A stretch of DNA of 64,000 bases from Bipolaris cookei (GCA_002286855.1 NRSV01000061.1:62001-126000), one strand, 5' to 3'; positions 47,512 to 59,127 are shown, counted from the stretch's first letter. The notes: generated from the letters alone by a model not told the origin. Made by a program: numbers and translations.

Positions 47512-47829
47512 ATGTCCTCATCAACTTTCCAATCCTTCTCCAGCTCCAGCAGCTCTACAACCATCAACGGTCAGACCGTTTCAAAATCCGAGCAAACATA
47601 CTCAGACCCCAGTGGCACCCGTACACAGCGTACGCACCAAGCACCAGGCGAGGCTCCACGCGTGGAGCGCTTTGACACCAATGCGAACGGCAGGCAGCTT
47701 GACAATTCACGCGGCACGGATGCAAGACGTATCCAGGATGTGACTGAAGAGGAAGACGCATGTGCCAAAGGAAGGGAGTATGAGGAGAGAATGGAAGACG
47801 AGTATGCGAAGAGGGAGGGCGGTGCTTGA
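47512..47829 (+). CDS. Small Ser-rich acidic protein of unknown function
   Basis: Single exon, 105 residues, starting at the ATG after GCCCACA. The N-terminus is a Ser/Thr block (MSSSTFQSFSSSSSSTTING) followed by QTVSKSEQTYSDPSGTRT, a mixed charged middle, and an Arg/Glu helix at the end (EYEERMEDEYAKREGG). It looks largely disordered. The frame stays open 59 codons upstream, but that part is AT-rich and has no protein character, so the inner ATG is preferred. It resembles short conserved ascomycete proteins without known role. Convergent with the GH5 gene, 206 bp away. Confidence 0.65.
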   Translation: MSSSTFQSFSSSSSSTTINGQTVSKSEQTYSDPSGTRTQRTHQAPGEAPRVERFDTNANGRQLDNSRGTDARRIQDVTEEEDACAKGREYEERMEDEYAKREGGA

Positions 47830-48035
47830 GGTTTTCTTGAAGAAACGACAAAACATGCAAATTGACGAATTTTTTGATGTGCACAAAGTTTCAAATTGTG
47901 TTTTCTACATAGAAAAGGAGAATAAAAATCAAAAGAGCCCAGCTGAGTATATACAGTTTAAGAAAAGAAAGGCATCCTTCATCCTGAGCACCAAAGTCGT
48001 GTCTAATACACATAAAAGTCTCCAACTTGGCATGT

Positions 48036-49193
48036 TTAGCCAAAATAGCTCTTGATCTTGGGCAGAATGTACGACCAAGCAGCGCCAGTCGTCGGTTCCA
48101 TGCTGTAAATATAGTCTCCCCACCATGGTCCAGCCGACCACCAGATGGCACCAAGCCACACATCAGAGTTCTTAGACAGGTAGTCGAGGCCGCCCTGAAT
48201 TGCAGTAAGGCACTGGGCATTGCTTCCGGCACCATACTCTCCAATGACGCCCTGGAGCTTGTTTTCCTTCAGCCACTGTGTTGCCGCCACAAGACGCTCC
48301 TGGAAAATGGTGGAGCTGACACAGTTGGCGTTTGTGCCAGAGCCATCACTGTCAAGGTACTGGTGCATCTGGAAGACGAGCTTGTTCTGCGGGTCCTTGA
48401 GCTTTATCATCGATGCGGCGTTGCCCGAGGAAACCCAGGTCCAAGCGCCGGTCCAACTGTTGCCCTCGGGAGTAATGTACTGCGTCGTCGCACCAGCAGC
48501 ACGGATACCATCAATTCCAGCCTGGTTGAGACTAACGACAAGATCTTGCGACATATCGTGGAACTCATTATTGATATCAAATACGACCAGCGAGTTGTCC
48601 TTGTACTGCTTAGCGACATTGGTCCACCACGTCTTGAAAGCCGCCGTGTCACTGATGATCTGACCATTGAAACGACCGTAGTTGTGGGGCTGAATCATGG
48701 CGTACGCGCCCTTGGATGTGATGTACTCCACGGCTACGGTAAGGTTGCCTAGGTAGTTGGAGTCAAAGTCGCCTGTGAGCGAGTTGGGCGTCAGACGCTC
48801 CATGAGGAAGTTCAGACGGAACATGTTCGTGCCTTGCGCAAGGAATTGATCGACTTGTTTGGTGTCGATCCAGATGTAGTCCTTGTTGTATAGACCAGGG
48901 ATGTGGGCCTCGCCAAATTCGGGTCCAGATTCGTTGATTCCGAACCACTTTAATTTACCATTTGACTGGCTTTGCGTAGCTGGGGTTTTTGCTGGAGATG
49001 CTGATGGAGAAGGAGATGCTGATGGAGAAGGAGAAGGAGAAGGAGAAGGGTACGAAGTTGGCGACGCCGCCGCTACTGCACCACCAGTTTGAGCATGAGT
49101 AGCAGCTTTGGGATGAGTAGCAGCTTTAGGGTGAGGGCATGCCAAAGCGGTGCCAGCCAGGGCGACCGCAACGAAAAGATTGTTAAAAAGCAT
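48036..49193 (-). CDS. Endo-beta-1,4-glucanase, glycoside hydrolase family 5 (GH5_5 type)
   Basis: Single exon, 385 residues from the Met at 49193, which gives a signal peptide (MLFNNLFVAVALAGTALA). After it come a His-containing repeat (HPKAATHPKAATH, residues 21-33), a Ser/Pro linker (about 48-68) and the catalytic TIM barrel (about 80-385). The general acid/base is Glu210 in FDINNEFHDM and the nucleophile Glu319 in GVIGEYGAGS; GNSWTGAWTW and IWWSAGPWWGDY line the cleft. Members cut internal bonds of cellulose and mixed-linkage glucans outside the cell. A family 1 cellulose-binding module normally sits before such a linker; here there is none, only the His repeat. A TATA box lies 78 bp upstream. 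Confidence 0.93.
   Translation of the reverse strand: MLFNNLFVAVALAGTALACPHPKAATHPKAATHAQTGGAVAAASPTSYPSPSPSPSPSASPSPSASPAKTPATQSQSNGKLKWFGINESGPEFGEAHIPGLYNKDYIWIDTKQVDQFLAQGTNMFRLNFLMERLTPNSLTGDFDSNYLGNLTVAVEYITSKGAYAMIQPHNYGRFNGQIISDTAAFKTWWTNVAKQYKDNSLVVFDINNEFHDMSQDLVVSLNQAGIDGIRAAGATTQYITPEGNSWTGAWTWVSSGNAASMIKLKDPQNKLVFQMHQYLDSDGSGTNANCVSSTIFQERLVAATQWLKENKLQGVIGEYGAGSNAQCLTAIQGGLDYLSKNSDVWLGAIWWSAGPWWGDYIYSMEPTTGAAWSYILPKIKSYFG
48973..49050 (-). repeat. Ser/Pro-coding simple repeats in the GH5 linker
   Basis: Short 6- and 18-bp direct repeats (GGAGAAGGAGAAGGAGAAGG type) encode PSPSPSPSPSASPSPSASP. Confidence 0.75.
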
Positions 49194-50503
49194 TGTAAAG
49201 AATGAAACAAGCTGTCTTGGTAAAAGCTTGTGAAGGTTGCCTTCCAAGCAAAATGGGGCAACCGAGACTTCTTTATACCAGGAGCTCAAGAGCTATATGA
49301 CATGGAAATAACCACTTAACCGACTACTGACCGGGACGCTGCGTACCGTCCGGTCATGGGCAATTATTTCGCTCGGTCATAACATGAAACTCACGCGTAT
49401 GGAATTGCAGACTCGGTTCTTTGAACCGGGATACAAATTGGGTTTCCCAAAAGCGTAGTGATGAAGCTTTGATCGACTGGGGATGTGGGTCACGCCTCGT
49501 GCCTCGCGCAAAGAAATGAGCATTTTTATTTGTGGAAGCGGCAGAAACAACTGAAAATCCAGGATTGAATCAATGCGCCAATTGCAATGGCCGTCGATGT
49601 GTGGGCGGCAATTTCAGGACTGGTCATGAAACGTTGGTCTCGATTGTTTCGTGACGATAACCAACGCCACAGAGCACATGTCACTGGTTCCCAGTTTGCC
49701 GAAACTTGCATGCTAGATTGTTTGTAAATTAACCGTCCTGGAGTCTTGCTGTTTCTGCTCTAGCGGCTCATTTACCGTCGGCTTGTGAACATGGGAATCC
49801 CGCCTAAAACCCCAACATTGCGAGGAGGAGCCGCGCCAAAAGACTAAGCTTTATAATGAAAAGTTTAAATTGCTTGACACCCGTCCTGAATTCAGTTCGT
49901 GCGACAATACCTGCTGACGAAAATACGAGACCTATACTAGACGTTGATATCATGTTTCCTCTCGGCTAATTGATGAAATAGGCAACACTACCGATCCACA
50001 CTCATAGTTCAAAATGTAAGCACAAGCCGTTAGGTACTTCATCTGTTCCCGTTGTTCTAGAGCAGACATATTCGTCGAAAACTGGTTAGTTGTGCTATTT
50101 TCAGCGTAATTAGCGAAATCAATAACGTTTACTTTCGCAATAGGGGGCTTGTGGAGGTACTGATATTTCGTGCGGCGGGGCGACGTTTGTTGGGTGAACA
50201 ATAGATACCCTTTCGAAATGACAGGTCATGGCAATACTCAAAGATCAATTAGTAGATATGTAAAGTATTGATAGAGTAAAGAGATATCTCTTTCAAGCGA
50301 CATTTCGTGCATCTGTTGCAAGAGCACAAGGACTAACAGTGAGCGGCGATCCTGGACCGACAGAGTCGTATTCCTGCTTCTCCTTCAAGTACACAAATAG
50401 AAGTAGCGCGCGACCAAAACCATTCAAACGCATCTTGTTCGCATTTCACTCAATGTGCACCTTGAGTAATGATTATCCAGGTCCCATGACCGCTTGAAGG
50501 CCG
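49194..50503. other. Intergenic region
   Basis: Left part is the GH5 promoter; no gene seen in the remaining approximately 1.1 kb. Confidence 0.5.
49271..49277 (-). promoter_or_regulatory. TATA box of the GH5 gene
   Basis: TATAAAG on the minus strand, 78 bp before ATG 49193. Confidence 0.6.
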
Positions 50504-53117
50504 TCATCGCCGAATATTGCGCCGACTAGAGACGGAAGATATATTTTTAGACAAAGGGTTGCGTCTGTTTTCCGCACAGCTACCAAACACATTTTGGCTA
50601 CTTCTGACACCAGCGCGTTGTAAGTTCTTCCATTGAAGCTGTGAACGACCAGAAGAACGACCCGAGATGACTGAAGGCATGGATGATAGTACCTCCCTGA
50701 TTCGATCGTGTGTAGGACTCTTTTGAAATGATGGAGCTGATCCTGTGCGAACATATCCAGTCGGTTGCCTGGCATAGTATGGTCGATTTTCTGAAGAAAC
50801 ATATGCACCATTGTTCGAGTGTTGTGGCCACTCTGTCTTTGGCCTTGTGACAAATCTGCTGTAGTCTATATGGCAAGTCTGGCGATAACGTGAGGGAGGA
50901 TTTGGCTCTAAATCTGTTCGATTATAACTTCGCGCCAACCCCCTACTCTTATTCCTAGGGCTGACGGGGGAATCGAAGAAAGAGAGTCCATTCAGGCCGC
51001 GTGGCTCAAGCCAAGTAGCTTGAGGCTTTGCCATCGTTGATCTTTGAGACCGATAGACGGCAAAATGATTTGAACTATCCTCAGGTTCAGCGAGTCCGGA
51101 TGGCGAATAGATTTGGACCTGGCTATGACTATCTCTGAAATATGGACTTACTACACTCTCGATTGAACTACTTGGATGATGGTAAATTTTGGGTGAGGGC
51201 TGGGCGCGACCATGATTTTGCCCGTTGTACAGTCTATTTGTAGATACGTTAGTCGGTCTATATTGTAAAGGTCGCTGGTAAGTTTCAACAGAAGCAGACG
51301 ATCTGTATGGAGACGAGTGCATATGGATGTTTCCTGGATTCCAGAGCTTTTGTCGATGTGTAGTTTGCGTGAATGGATGATTCTCATGCACATGCCCTAC
51401 TTGCCTGTTACTGCCGTCATCTTGGTAGTCTAAACCAGCATTATCACGCGGGTCTTTCAAACCCGGCTCAACTTCATCTCCATATGAAAGGCCATCCATC
51501 AGACGAATATATGACGACTCGATAGGTAGTTGGACTGGATGGTATCTTTTACTACAAGACTCGGCCTTGGCGGGCGAGGATGCTCGGAATGTGAAATTGG
51601 ACTGATGCTCATGCATGCCAATCTTGGCGTTTGGTTGCGGACTCCTGGAGCCCAAGTGTTGAGATTGTTGTTCCATAGGAAGTGCACCTGACATGTATGG
51701 TGGCTCGCTATGGAATTCATTGCGAGCCTCTTGTCGCGTAGTGTTGGCACTCTGCCAATTTGCACCCTTGTACATCTGAACACCCCTACCAACCCCCAGG
51801 TTCTCCTCTGCTAAAGGAGAGGACCGGTCACTGGCGAACTTCCTTCGTAGAGTGGGGAATATCTTGCGTATGGATTGCATCCTCGATAGTGGCTTTGCTG
51901 GGGAACAATCGACTTGCATATCCTTAGGAAGGGAAGAGTCAAGACGTTGCCGCTTACCGGGCCGCCGTAGGTGGGCGCTCGAGGGCGTCATTCCTACTTT
52001 GTCTGATGTGTGGGCGTATCCACTAACAGTATGACTTGAAGTGGCTTTTCGCAACACTTCATCGAAGTCTCTGTGATCATCACAAGCGATAATTTCGTCA
52101 CTATGGAATGCGCTGGGGTCTACGCCCTTGAAGCTCGGTACAGGTTGCATAGGCATCGCAAATCCCAGCTGGGCGAGTCGCTTTTGCATCTTCTCATTCT
52201 GTCTGCGAATTTTAGCAGATCATATGTGATCCAAACATGGCTCACTTACTCCATCAACATTGGAACGAGCTTCAAGTAGTGTCGAATTGCTGACTTGTTC
52301 GTAATGAATGTCTTCAAATCTCGTGCGTTGACATTGAGGCTCCGGAGTTGCTCAAACTCCTGTTCAACACCTTGTAGCCGCAGCACCTCGGCCTGCATAG
52401 CTTCGAATTGATCCTTTTGCACTTTCAGCTTGTCTATCTCTTTTTGTAAACTGATCATCTTCGCATGCTCTTCAGACACGAGATTGCGCATATTGGCAAG
52501 CTTGTGTTCTGATTCCTTGAGGGTCTGTTCAAGAGGCTTGCGGGTCGCATAAGTGTTTTGGCAGTACCTTATGAGCGCGATATACTGGAACTACATTATA
52601 TCAGCTGTTTATGTTCGTATATGCACAGAATAGTGACATACACGCAAAGCATCCATCTCCTTGCCATTGCCATCAAGTCGAATTGGCGGTGCAGTAAACC
52701 AGGACGATGGGATCATAGGGTCGTATTCGTTCTTGTTAAAGCCACGAATCGAGTACAGAAACTGAGTCTCACTGTCGCCTTTCTCTTTGATGCACACAGG
52801 ACACTGCGCTCTTGGACGCTCTTTGTCGCTATGAAAAGGCGGTCCTGAGTAATTATTAGCATTCACCTTACATGGCATTACGGCCACTTACCGCCACCTT
52901 CGAGATGGCTACTACAAAAGACATGGCAACAGCTCGCGAGGAAAAGCCGCGTCACGAGGCGATCTTTAGGGTTGATGCCATCCGATAGACCGCGAACAGT
53001 CTCATTGTGGCCTTCGCATACATCGGCAAAGGTAGCACTGCAGAGCGAACAGGAGTAAATGAAGTTAAGAGGAACTGAACCAAGTTCCATTGGCCCTTTC
53101 TCAGGTGTAGAGCCCAT
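50504..53117 (-). CDS. RING-finger / coiled-coil protein (HEI10/Zip3-like candidate)
   Basis: Four exons (53117-52892, 52844-52642, 52590-52250, 52202-50504; introns 47, 51, 51 and 47-bp class, all phase-consistent) give 822 residues. The start has an excellent context (AAGGATGG); an in-frame Met 37 codons upstream (53228) is the alternative. A RING-type finger is split by the first intron: CSLC, then ASCCHVFCSSH, then CPVC at about residues 22-95. A coiled coil follows (about 165-245, ISLQKEIDKLKVQKDQFEAM), then about 550 disordered residues rich in Ser, Arg, Tyr and Pro. RING followed by coiled coil and a long disordered tail is the layout of the Zip3/HEI10 family of meiotic crossover ubiquitin/SUMO ligases, but sequence identity to them is not obvious to me, so the function is tentative. 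Confidence 0.82.
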
Positions 53118-53479
53118 CCTTGCGATTGTCTGTATTGGCGAAGCAGTAGCGCAGAAGGTGAGAGTAAGGTGCACGCAATCCGCGCGTGACGGAGAGTTAA
53201 GAAGTCGCAAACCGCGACGCCAAGACAAGAGACCCTGGCGGTGCCTTCCTTGGGTGGTGAGAAGTGAGAGGTGACCGTGACAGCGCGAACATCATGAGAA
53301 ACAAGTTGAGGACATTCACAAGAAAAACGCAGGACGTTCAGAGACTGGCACAGATAAGGAGCACTTCCTACGTGAAGCCTGAAGAGATGATGAAAATATC
53401 AAATAAAATGGAGGAAGAAAGGCCTTCTTGTGTACAATGTATCTATCTTGGGTGTCGTTACCAGGAGCTATATTCCAAC
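53118..53479. other. Intergenic region between two tandem minus-strand genes
   Basis: 362 bp holding the RING-gene promoter and the complex I gene 3' end; includes the alternative in-frame Met at 53228. Confidence 0.55.
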
Positions 53480-54191
53480 CTAAGCAAATGTCCGGCACGG
53501 GTACCTATATCTTGTTAGCATCGTAACCTGGAAGTAGACTTGGCTTGTGGCGTACCCATCACCGTATGACTGGTCCTGCTCCAAATCGTATCGCTTGTGT
53601 CCCGAAACTCCGGTACTGTGCAGGCCGCTGGGAAGCGGAGGCATGCCACCGGGACCCAGTACATCCCTTGCAAGCCCAGTGTTCTTCTCAAATGCAACAG
53701 CAAGTCCTTTCGTACCTTGCTCTTGGGCAGCAATCAGAGACTTGGAGCCCGCCTCGCCAATCAATTCCTGCTTGGGCGCTGCTGCGTTTCCAACTTCGAG
53801 CAATGCAACCGTGTCAGCCTGGGTAACGGTCGAGAGCCTAGGGTAACGTCGTCGCAAATCGCGCTTCCAGTACGGGTTCTCGGCGATATCGGCAGCAGGA
53901 ACAGTAACGGGATCGTCGTAGGTCATGGGATCGTTTGCGCCGGGAGGTGGGTTACGGAACTGCGGGTTCATTGGAATACCCGTGGAACGCTTGGGGTCGA
54001 TCGCGAAGAGCCTGTTGATAGCGGCATATATCCCGGTAGGCTGGACAGTATATTTCTACAGGGGCATCATCAGCGTGATGCCTTCAATTGCAGTGATAAT
54101 AGAAGGTGGAGAGGCGTTTTGGCGAGGGCATGCTGCTATGGGACTGGGCGAGCCGTACCGAGAAGACCGTCGTCTTCAAGTTCTTAGCCAT
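53480..54191 (-). CDS. nuo-21.3: Mitochondrial complex I 21.3 kDa subunit (fungal NADH:ubiquinone oxidoreductase)
   Basis: Three exons (54191-54159, 54055-53556, 53504-53480; introns 103 and 51 bp) give 185 residues. The first exon codes 11 residues (MAKNLKTTVFS) and the last only eight plus stop. The body is the fungal accessory subunit: KYTVQPTGIYAAINRLFAID, STGIPMNPQFRNPPPGANDP, DDPVTVPAADIAENPYWKRD, LGPGGMPPLPSG, ending DGYPCRTFA. It is an inner-membrane-associated accessory subunit without redox centres, acting in complex I assembly or stability. Intron 2 has a length divisible by three and no stop, so unspliced message would still end with the same residues, with 17 added. The name follows my memory of the Neurospora subunit; family membership is firmer than the number. 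Confidence 0.88.
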
Positions 54192-55620
54192 GTTGGGCGC
54201 TCAATTGCCTGGGCAAAATGGATGAGCGGATTCGAGTCGAAGTGCGTGCGTGGTGCTGTCGTGCGTTCAACGATGCTATCGTCAAGGTTGATGTTCGCGA
54301 GACTCGACATCTGCCAAGACGGCGATTCCCGCTTGTGAATTGCCGCCTTCTCATTCGTCAATTTGCCCTGAAATTGCACATGTTCTAATTGCTGTGAGAA
54401 TGCATTGCTTCATCACACGTGATGTCACAGCTAGAAGCACATGATATATCCAAATTCTCTTTTTACTTGTGATGAACACCCAAACTTCTAGTCTGCATCC
54501 CAACTTTCCTACTAGCTGTGATCAAGAGTGCACACAACCAACCTGAGCATGTGTGCGTAAGCAAGACTGGCAAGCAAATGTACGTAGATTGAACAATCGG
54601 ATATTTGAAGCTCATCTTCAGGCACGTTTCGATGGTCTGTCTAAAGCTCCCACATCTTCCTCCAAAAAGTAAGCGTAATTGAATAGCATACTTTGTATCC
54701 TGACCTACTCAAAGCTCGCAAATCGAATTCGTGAAGAAGTCATTATCACTTCATTAGAGCGTGCACCATGAACTGCACTTTGCTCTGCCTGCCACCCACC
54801 CTGCCGGGACCCGCTTCTGAGTTTCCCAGGCCAATCAGGTATCCACTGGCCAAGATATTAGAAGCCACAAAATTCGTGTGCTCGACTCTCCCGTTGCCTT
54901 GTATATGTGCCATCTTCTAGATAGCATCTCTGCGGTTCCGCGAATCAACTTTGCTCAACAAAACATCATCTATGGGCGATTTGCGGGCACAGAGTGATCG
55001 CGATTCCTCGGGTAGAACTTGATCATGATACATGACGCGAGGTTTACTTTTTGAGATAGCGACAGTGCTGACATGCATGGACGCGCGATAATCGCCATGA
55101 AGTCTCCCGCCAACCTTCTTCTCCCTCCCACGCCTACGCACCCAATATCCGCGCCCTTCCTGTCCGCAAAAAGCGGGTCGCACTACTAAGCTACATCATT
55201 ATCCGCGTTAGCGGCATCTCCTGCCTCAATATCCGCTGCGTCTGGTTGGATCCCGATGCATTGCTCGAATATCCGACGGTAGCCGTAGTGCACCGTAACA
55301 TATACCCAATGTTCCCGCATGGATCCTGCTTCGACTAAGCTCCAGTAACAGGCAGATGACCACTTCACCGAGCTGAAATTCTTTGTCATTGCAGATGCAG
55401 AGGGTATCCGGGGGAGGTGCGGATGGTGGTGGAAGCACGCTGAAGTACTTAGGCTGCTGCTTCCTCGTGCAGAATGAGCAGTTGAACGAGAGATTTTAGA
55501 GCGTCTCTGATCACTTTTCTCGAGAACATCTTCTCTTGGCAATGAGATTGATTGTGCATCAATAACATTCTCTGCCTGACCTTAGACCTACTACAAGAAA
55601 AACTTACCTGAACCGCCATC
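54192..55620. other. Divergent intergenic region
   Basis: Promoters of the complex I and P450 genes; several open frames of 66-118 codons on the minus strand have no recognisable content. Confidence 0.55.
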
Positions 55621-57252
55621 ATGGCCGTTCTCTTCCTTCTAGGCTCCATCTTTGGAGCGCTGGCACTCTACGTAAGCCGCTCGACAATCTATCCATACAC
55701 ACACAACTAACCAGAACCACAGATTTTCGGTGTCACAGCCTATAGACTCACCCTCCACCCTCTGGCTTCTTTCCCGGGCCCTTTCCTCGCAAAGATCACC
55801 GACATTTATCTCGCCTATTACGCCTACAAAGGCTCGCGGCACCTCGCTTTCCACCGTGCGCACGAGAAATACGGTACATATGTGCGCCTAGGTCCTAACT
55901 TGCTCTCCGTCAATACAGCGACTGGTTTGAAGACCATCTATGGCTTCCGCTCCAATGTTAAGAAGGCATCGTTCTACGAAGCCTTTCCTAGCACACCAAA
56001 GGCCGTCAGCGTGCACAGCGCGATTGATAAGATGCAGCATGCCCGCAAGAGGAGAGTTATGAGCCATGCATTCAGTGATTCCGCAATCAAGAGTCTGGAA
56101 AAGTACATCCTGGCCAATGTACGTGTTGGCTGTGAAATGCTCGCGCGCAAAAGCAACAATTGGTCTTCCGGAAAAACCATGGGTGACGAGAAAGACGGTG
56201 GCTGGAATGACGTCTGGAACGCCGCGCACTGGTGCGAATGGCTCGTTTTCGACATAATGGGCGATCTAGTATTCGGAAAGGCTTTCGGCATGTTGGAAAG
56301 CCCTGCCAATCGTTTCGCAACCGAGTTGGTCGGAAACGCAGCACATCGCCATTTGATTTGTGGTACGCATCTTACTATCCATAACTGGCACTTGGACAAG
56401 CTACTATTCCGTAAGATTGCTGGCCAGCGCGCACAGTATATGCAGTACAGCAAGGGACAAGCCATGGAGCGCACCAAGCTGGGCCTAGATGTTGATCGCA
56501 AGGACTTTTTCTACTATCTGCTGAACGCCAAGGATCCTGAGACTGGCAACGGCTTCAGCATGGATGAGCTGTGGGGCGAGTCGAATTTGCTTATCATCGC
56601 TGGCTCGGATACTACTTCAACGGCCATGGCTGGCACAATGTTCTATCTCGCAAACAACCCTTCAGCTATGCAAAAGGTGTGCAAGGAAATCCGCGAAACC
56701 TTTGCTGATGTCGAGGAAATCGTTACTGGACCCAAACTCAGCGGCTGCTCTTTCTTGCGCGCATGCATCGATGAAACGATGCGCATGACGCCCCCGGTGG
56801 CTGGTGCTCTTCCCCGAGAGGTTCTCGCTGGAGGCCTAGATATCGATGGCCGCCATATTCCTGCCGGAGTAGACGTTGGTGTTCCCATCTACGCGATCCA
56901 CCATAATCCTGAGTACTTTCCTCAGCCATTCGATTACATTCCTGAGCGTTGGCTTCTGGATCCTGCAGTAAACCCTCATCATAGCAGTCTCCAGGCGGCT
57001 CAGTCAGCATACAACCCATTCAGCATTGGTCCCCGTGGGTGCATTGGTAAGGGTCTGGCGTATGTCGAACTGACTGTGACAATTGCAAGGATTTTGTACT
57101 TGTACGATCTGAGATTGGCTCCCGGTATGACCCTGGGTGCAGGAAGCAAAGAGCTGGAGGAGGGCAGGAATAGGGAGACTGAATACCAGATCCAGGATGT
57201 ATTCGCCAGTAAAAAGGATGGGCCAATGCTGCAATTTCGCGCACGATCATAG
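55621..57252 (+). CDS. Cytochrome P450 monooxygenase
   Basis: Exons 55621-55671 and 55723-57252 (51-bp intron, phase 0) give 526 residues. Exon 1 codes 17 residues of the N-terminal membrane anchor, which continues into exon 2 (IFGVTAYRLTLHPLASFPGP, with the Pro-rich hinge). Class-defining motifs: oxygen-binding I helix AGSDTTSTA (about 311), ExxR as ETMR (about 367-370), PERW, and the haem loop FSIGPRGCIG with ligand Cys near 457. It works in the ER membrane with NADPH-P450 reductase. Sequence flavour is that of the large CYP65/benzoate-hydroxylase-like group used in fungal secondary metabolism and aromatic breakdown, but no other biosynthetic gene is near, so a substrate cannot be proposed. 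The frame is intact. Confidence 0.94.
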
Positions 57253-58068
57253 ATTAAGATAAAAAGTCGCGTCTCAATACCTCCAATGTATACTGTATAT
57301 TCTTCAAACTAGATGGCAGTTCATCGTGTGCCGCGAAAATCAAGTTCCCTACCACACTTGAGCTGTTGGTTCAAAAATGACTTTGTCTACATATCGAGAC
57401 CCCAAGAACCAATCACGTCACACGTCCGCAAAAAATACAAAAGTCCAAAAACATACGACAGCGGAGATTCGCTAGTGGTCACCCACCTAACTACTAACCC
57501 GCCGGTAAACTGTTTAACTAAAGAAGATCTGACGGGTTTCAGTGATCCAAGTTTCCTATGGTCGTATGTACTAATAATTGTATTTATGTTGTTTATGTTA
57601 TCAGTCCAAAACCAAGAGGACTCACGACCTACGAAGATAGTGCGTACAACGTATAGGAAAAGGCAAAATTTCGTCTACATATGATAGATCACCGATAAAG
57701 CAGAACGTACATTGGTATCATACGAAAAGTAGTGTTATGTAATCGAGATACTGATAAAGCGGATATTCCTGAACCTTTCACAATATGAAACATAGCTCAC
57801 TTTGACACGTTGGGAGTCTGTACTTGAGCCAAGTTCAAATGTGCCTACCCATTTTCAAACCGATAGAAGATCTTGCTTATGCGAGTGATTTAAGATGCAC
57901 AAGAGATATAGCCTTGCAGGTGCGTTATCGATAGCAGGTCTTGGCGATCCGACAAGGCGTGGAACTTTTTCGGCGAATATTGATGCACATCCTGCACCCG
58001 AGCACAACAATATTGGGAGTTCTCTAGCCAATTACATTACTCTAGGTTGTGTACATTCATATCGCGCA
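57253..58068. other. Intergenic region between tandem genes
   Basis: A 123-codon frame at 57313-57684 with a short hydrophobic stretch was considered and not accepted. Otherwise 3' flank of the P450 and promoter of the next gene. Confidence 0.5.
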
Positions 58069-59127
58069 ATGGCTGTTTCGAGGGTGCTCTCGCGGAGTCA
58101 CCTTCTTTGTCGTGCGAGCGCTTCGTGCATACGCGCCACTCCCTCAGCAGTCCCATCAATCACTTCATCATTGCCAAAGAGAACCTTTACTTCCAGTATA
58201 TCAGCATGGGAAGAGGTTGTCCAAATGCCCTCAAGAGGCCCGGAAATCGCTCTCACAGATAATCGTACCGCTTATACGGGTAACACAGCAAATTCCATTG
58301 CTTTGCTAAAGATTTCGAAGCGACTGTCAAGAGGCGACATTGAAGAGTTTTTGCAGAAGAATGGTTTCAATGTGTATGTTCTTAATGGAATTTCCAAATT
58401 GCATATAAACTTTGCAATTGCACATCTCAGCTAATCAGAGCATAGAAAGAAGTTGCAAATGCGAGTAGATCGCTTCACATTCCAGAATGACACCATGTGC
58501 TTTGTGGAGCTAGGAACCTCTGAAGAAGCCCAGAGAGCGGTCAAGAAGCTTAACCTAGCAAATTTACAGAACAAAAGCATTGTAGTAAAGCATTTGAAAG
58601 ACGACTTTCGCTGGGGTAATCTGGAGGGCCCAAAGAACGTGCCCTATGGATCTCGCTACTTCAACGACGAAGGCAATGCTGCGCAAGAGGCTCTCCGCCC
58701 CTTGGCCGAAGGACGCCGGATGATTCTGTCAGTCCAAACACCCGGCTGGTCGCCTGGTGCCAAAGTCAGCGAAGCCAGACAAAACGCAATGGAGATCATT
58801 GACGAAAACTTTGGGAAATATGGTATTGAAAGGCTCAGCGATATGTCAGTCTTCTTTGGGGATAGAAAGGAAAGGCCACGCCTGTTGGGATGGATCGACT
58901 TCAAAACGAAAGAAGGTGCTGAGCAAGCGGCTGCGGAGAAGCATGACATGGAAATAAGTGGCCGGCTCGTGTGGCTACAGACCGCCAGCCCCTCCAAGTG
59001 GAGGGTACAGCAGTATTCAAAGTCCGCCCCGCAGTTGGTGCAAGAAATGCAGGAGAAAGGTACGGTGTCGAAGGAAATGTATGAGGACAAGTTTGTCACT
59101 CCGCTCCCGAAGAATAAACTCAACTAG
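58069..59127 (+). CDS. Mitochondrial RNA-binding protein with two RRMs
   Basis: Exons 58069-58373 and 58446-59127 (72-bp intron with a CTAAT branch site) give 328 residues. The start at 58069 yields a classic mitochondrial presequence (MAVSRVLSRSHLLCRASASC onward, rich in Arg/Ser with no acidic residue, ending near KRTFTSS); the frame is open further upstream but that part lacks protein character. RRM1 is at about 70-155 (SIALLKISKRLSRGDIEEFL; TMCFVELGTSEEAQRAVKKL). A second, longer RRM-like domain is at about 190-305 (RRMILSVQTPGW; RPRLLGWIDFKTKEGAEQAA). RNP1 of RRM1 is degenerate. A role in mitochondrial transcript processing or translation is inferred. The intron lies inside RRM1. Confidence 0.88.

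Noticed and set aside
52203..52250. Frameshift between exons 3 and 4 of the RING gene
   Set aside because: Careful phasing at the donor after ATGGA and the acceptor GCAG gives a continuous frame (LMEQNEKMQKRL), so the gene is intact.
55888..56501. Long minus-strand frames antisense to the P450 gene
   Set aside because: They mirror the codon structure of the clear P450 coding sequence on the other strand.
57313..57684. 123-codon plus-strand frame with a hydrophobic stretch
   Set aside because: A/T-rich codons, no recognised domain, no splice or promoter support; too weak to list as a gene.
55621..59127. Secondary-metabolite cluster around the P450
   Set aside because: Neighbours are a complex I subunit and a mitochondrial RNA-binding protein; no PKS, NRPS, terpene or tailoring genes are present.
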